Assembly: GCA_022865555.1 (NCBI GenBank)
Contig: JALHTD010000104.1
Location: 1-14,601, forward strand
Source: Thermoanaerobaculaceae bacterium
GTDB lineage: Bacteria; Acidobacteriota; Thermoanaerobaculia; Thermoanaerobaculales; Thermoanaerobaculaceae
DNA length: 14,601 nt
Direction of reading: 5' to 3'
In this document: one piece after another, positions 13,114-14,601 of the stretch
How positions within the stretch are numbered: position 1 is the first letter of the stretch
Layout: each line of letters begins with the position of its first letter
Notes under the pieces: model-generated
Told to the model about the DNA's origin: nothing
Database searches by the model: none
What the model saw: the letters and a program-made list of their open reading frames with translations, nothing else
Position numbers and translations under genes: made by a program

Positions 13114-14451
13114 ATGCTCATAAACGTCTTCTCGCTGGTCGTCGTGCTCGGTGTCCTGGTGTTCATCCACGAGGGGGGGCACTTTCTCCTCGCGCGGGCG
13201 CTGAAGGCACGGGTCAGCGTCTTCTCCTTCGGGTTCGGGAAGCGCCTTTTCGGCGTCGAGCGCAGCGGCACCGACTACCGGATCAGCCTTATCCCGCTCG
13301 GCGGATACGTTCGCATCCACGGACTCGGCCCGGACGAGTCGGACATCGTCGCGAAGGAGGGTGGGGTTTCCGAGCCGCTCCTCCCACGCTGGCGGCGGAC
13401 GCTGATCCTGCTCGCCGGCCCGGCCGCCCACGTGGTCGGGGCGGTTCTCTTCGTGGCCCTCGCCTTTGTCGTGGGGATGCAGGTGCCCGCGTGGCAGGAC
13501 CAGCCCCCCGAGGTCGCCTGGGTGGACCCCGGGTCCCCCGCTGCGGCAGCGGGCGTCAGGGCCGGGGACCTGATGCTGTCGGTGGACGGCAAACACGTAC
13601 GAAACTGGCGGGAACTCGACATGGCCACCCTCGGCTCGCCCGGGCACGCGCTCGTCCTACGCTTCCGGCGGGACGGTCTGGAGCACGTGGCCACCCTCAC
13701 GCCCCGCGCCGTGACCCGCTACGAGGTGGGTTACGCGGGGCTTGCGCCCCCGATCCCGGCCGAGGTGCCGGGCGTGCTTCCCGGAAGCCCGGCGGAGAAA
13801 GCAGGTCTCCGCGCTGGGGACCGCATCGTCGCGGTGAACGGCGAGACCGTGCGGCACTTCTACGACGTGATGCGGCTGGTCGGGGCGAGCCCCAACCGCG
13901 AACTCACGCTGACCATCCTCCGGGGGGCCGAGACCCTCACTGTGGCCGCCACCCCGCGCGACGCGGGCGGACAGGGCAAGCTCGGCATTCCGGTGCCCAC
14001 CTCCACCGTCCTCAAGCGCCTGGGTGTTGCGGAAGCGTTTGCCGAGTCGGTACGGGAGAACGTGCGAATGGCGCGGGAGACCTTCGTGGTGATCGGCCGC
14101 ATGCTGAGCGGCCGCACTTCGCTGCGCCAGATGTCCGGGCCCATAGACATCGCACGCTTCTCGGGAGAGGCGGCGCGGACCGGGACCGTCTCGTTCATCT
14201 GGCTGCTCGGCATGATCTCGCTGCAGCTGGCGATCTTCAACCTGCTCCCGATCCCGGTCCTGGATGGTGGCCACCTGGCGGTGATCGGGGTCGAGTCCGC
14301 GCTTCGCCGCGACTTCTCCGAGCGTACTAAGGAACGCATCATGAACATCGGCTTCTGGCTGATCATCACCCTGGTGGTCGTGGTCCTCTACAACGACTTG
14401 GCCAAGAGCTTCCCGGCTCTCGACCACCTGATCCCCGGTCGCGCCAAGTAG
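13114..14451 (+). CDS. rseP: Site-2 protease, RseP family
   Basis: This encodes 445 aa, similar to E. coli RseP. It is an inner-membrane zinc metalloprotease that cuts transmembrane segments of anti-sigma factors and signal peptides. The first helix holds the zinc motif HEGGH (19-23). PLGGYVRIHG (61-70) and LAGPAAHVVGA (100-110) follow. Two PDZ domains lie at about 125-205 and 215-290 (GSPAAAAGVRAGD and GSPAEKAGLRAGD repeats). The C-terminal half has the third zinc ligand in NLLPIPVLDGGHL (376-388; Asp384) and a final helix (about 411-426). The start is ATG 13114, four bases after AGGTGG; the in-frame ATG-like start at 13078 lies inside dxr. It closes the cluster 16 bp after dxr. Confidence 0.95.
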   Translation: MLINVFSLVVVLGVLVFIHEGGHFLLARALKARVSVFSFGFGKRLFGVERSGTDYRISLIPLGGYVRIHGLGPDESDIVAKEGGVSEPLLPRWRRTLILLAGPAAHVVGAVLFVALAFVVGMQVPAWQDQPPEVAWVDPGSPAAAAGVRAGDLMLSVDGKHVRNWRELDMATLGSPGHALVLRFRRDGLEHVATLTPRAVTRYEVGYAGLAPPIPAEVPGVLPGSPAEKAGLRAGDRIVAVNGETVRHFYDVMRLVGASPNRELTLTILRGAETLTVAATPRDAGGQGKLGIPVPTSTVLKRLGVAEAFAESVRENVRMARETFVVIGRMLSGRTSLRQMSGPIDIARFSGEAARTGTVSFIWLLGMISLQLAIFNLLPIPVLDGGHLAVIGVESALRRDFSERTKERIMNIGFWLIITLVVVVLYNDLAKSFPALDHLIPGRAK

Positions 14452-14470
14452 AGCTTTCGCGGCGCTGGCG

Positions 14471-14601
14471 TTTTTTGTCACTTCCTGACGGCTTTGTTTT
14501 GCCAAGCGGGTGCGCGGCCAAACCACTCTTTTTCACTGCGTGAGGCTTTTTCTTGCCCCGCGGGTTTTCTTTTGCCAAGCGGGTGCGCGGCCCCTCGTCG
14601 C
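14471..14601 (-). repeat. Tail of element copy 4, continuing beyond the window
   Basis: On the minus strand the units read A, B, A. The core TCACGCAGTGA lies at 14533-14543, and a variant CAGGAAGTGAC about 55 bp on (14478-14489). GCCAAGCGGGTGCGCGGCC on the plus strand occurs twice (14501-14519 and 14574-14592), exactly 73 bp apart, so the middle unit is shortened. The last bases, read on the minus strand from 14601, match the 3' arm of H2 plus the first tail bases of copy 1 (249-265) at 16 of 17 positions, so H2 and H1 should follow outside. The tail starts about 20 bp after the rseP stop, convergent with it. Confidence 0.7.

Noticed and set aside
14458..14476. Intrinsic terminator after rseP
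   Set aside because: A run of six T is present, but only a 3-bp stem precedes it.

Overview
This is a GC-rich window (clearly above 60% G+C by eye) from a Gram-negative-type bacterium. The diderm signs are an outer-membrane barrel protein with a signal peptide and C-terminal Phe, and an RseP-type protease next to the lipid-carrier and CDP-diacylglycerol genes. The gene content suggests Acidobacteriota or a neighbouring phylum. That placement is inference and rests on no marker gene. The genes are mostly housekeeping and metabolic. I see no transposase, integrase, phage gene, CRISPR array or toxin.

Layout. 1-91: a tRNA-like 3' end of doubtful status. 92-412: copy 1 of an interspersed structured element. 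446-1336 (minus): a barrel protein and a small unknown protein, three bases apart. 1442-3066 (plus): a ComF-type phosphoribosyltransferase overlapping a proline dehydrogenase. 3069-3148: inverted heptamer arrays between convergent genes. 3167-3874 (minus): a two-part protein of unknown function. 4047-5996 (plus): a HAD phosphatase and glycine C-acetyltransferase (kbl). 6001-6656: copies 2 and 3 of the element, arranged head to head. 6691-7443 (plus): a nitrilase-superfamily amidohydrolase. 7484-9271 (minus): a long-chain acyl-CoA synthetase, divergent from truA (9354-10130). 10105-10263: a second inverted heptamer locus. 10295-14451 (plus): uppS-cdsA-dxr-rseP, the widespread isoprenoid/envelope cluster, tightly overlapped. 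14471-14601: tail of a fourth element copy that runs off the window in minus orientation.

The main discovery candidate is the interspersed element. Three copies share a 5' box, an 86-87 nt hairpin (H1), a shorter hairpin (H2) and a tail of alternating ~55-nt units. Between copies the H1 stems change on both sides so that pairing is kept, and G.U-type pairs occur on only one strand. This is what a transcribed, structured RNA would show. I do not recognise it as a named RNA family.

Secondary observations: four-heptamer inverted arrays in two intergenic regions, one of which supplies the last codons of truA; and a split between genes with good Shine-Dalgarno sites and genes whose start codon lies 6-10 bases after an apparent -10 box, suggesting leaderless mRNAs.
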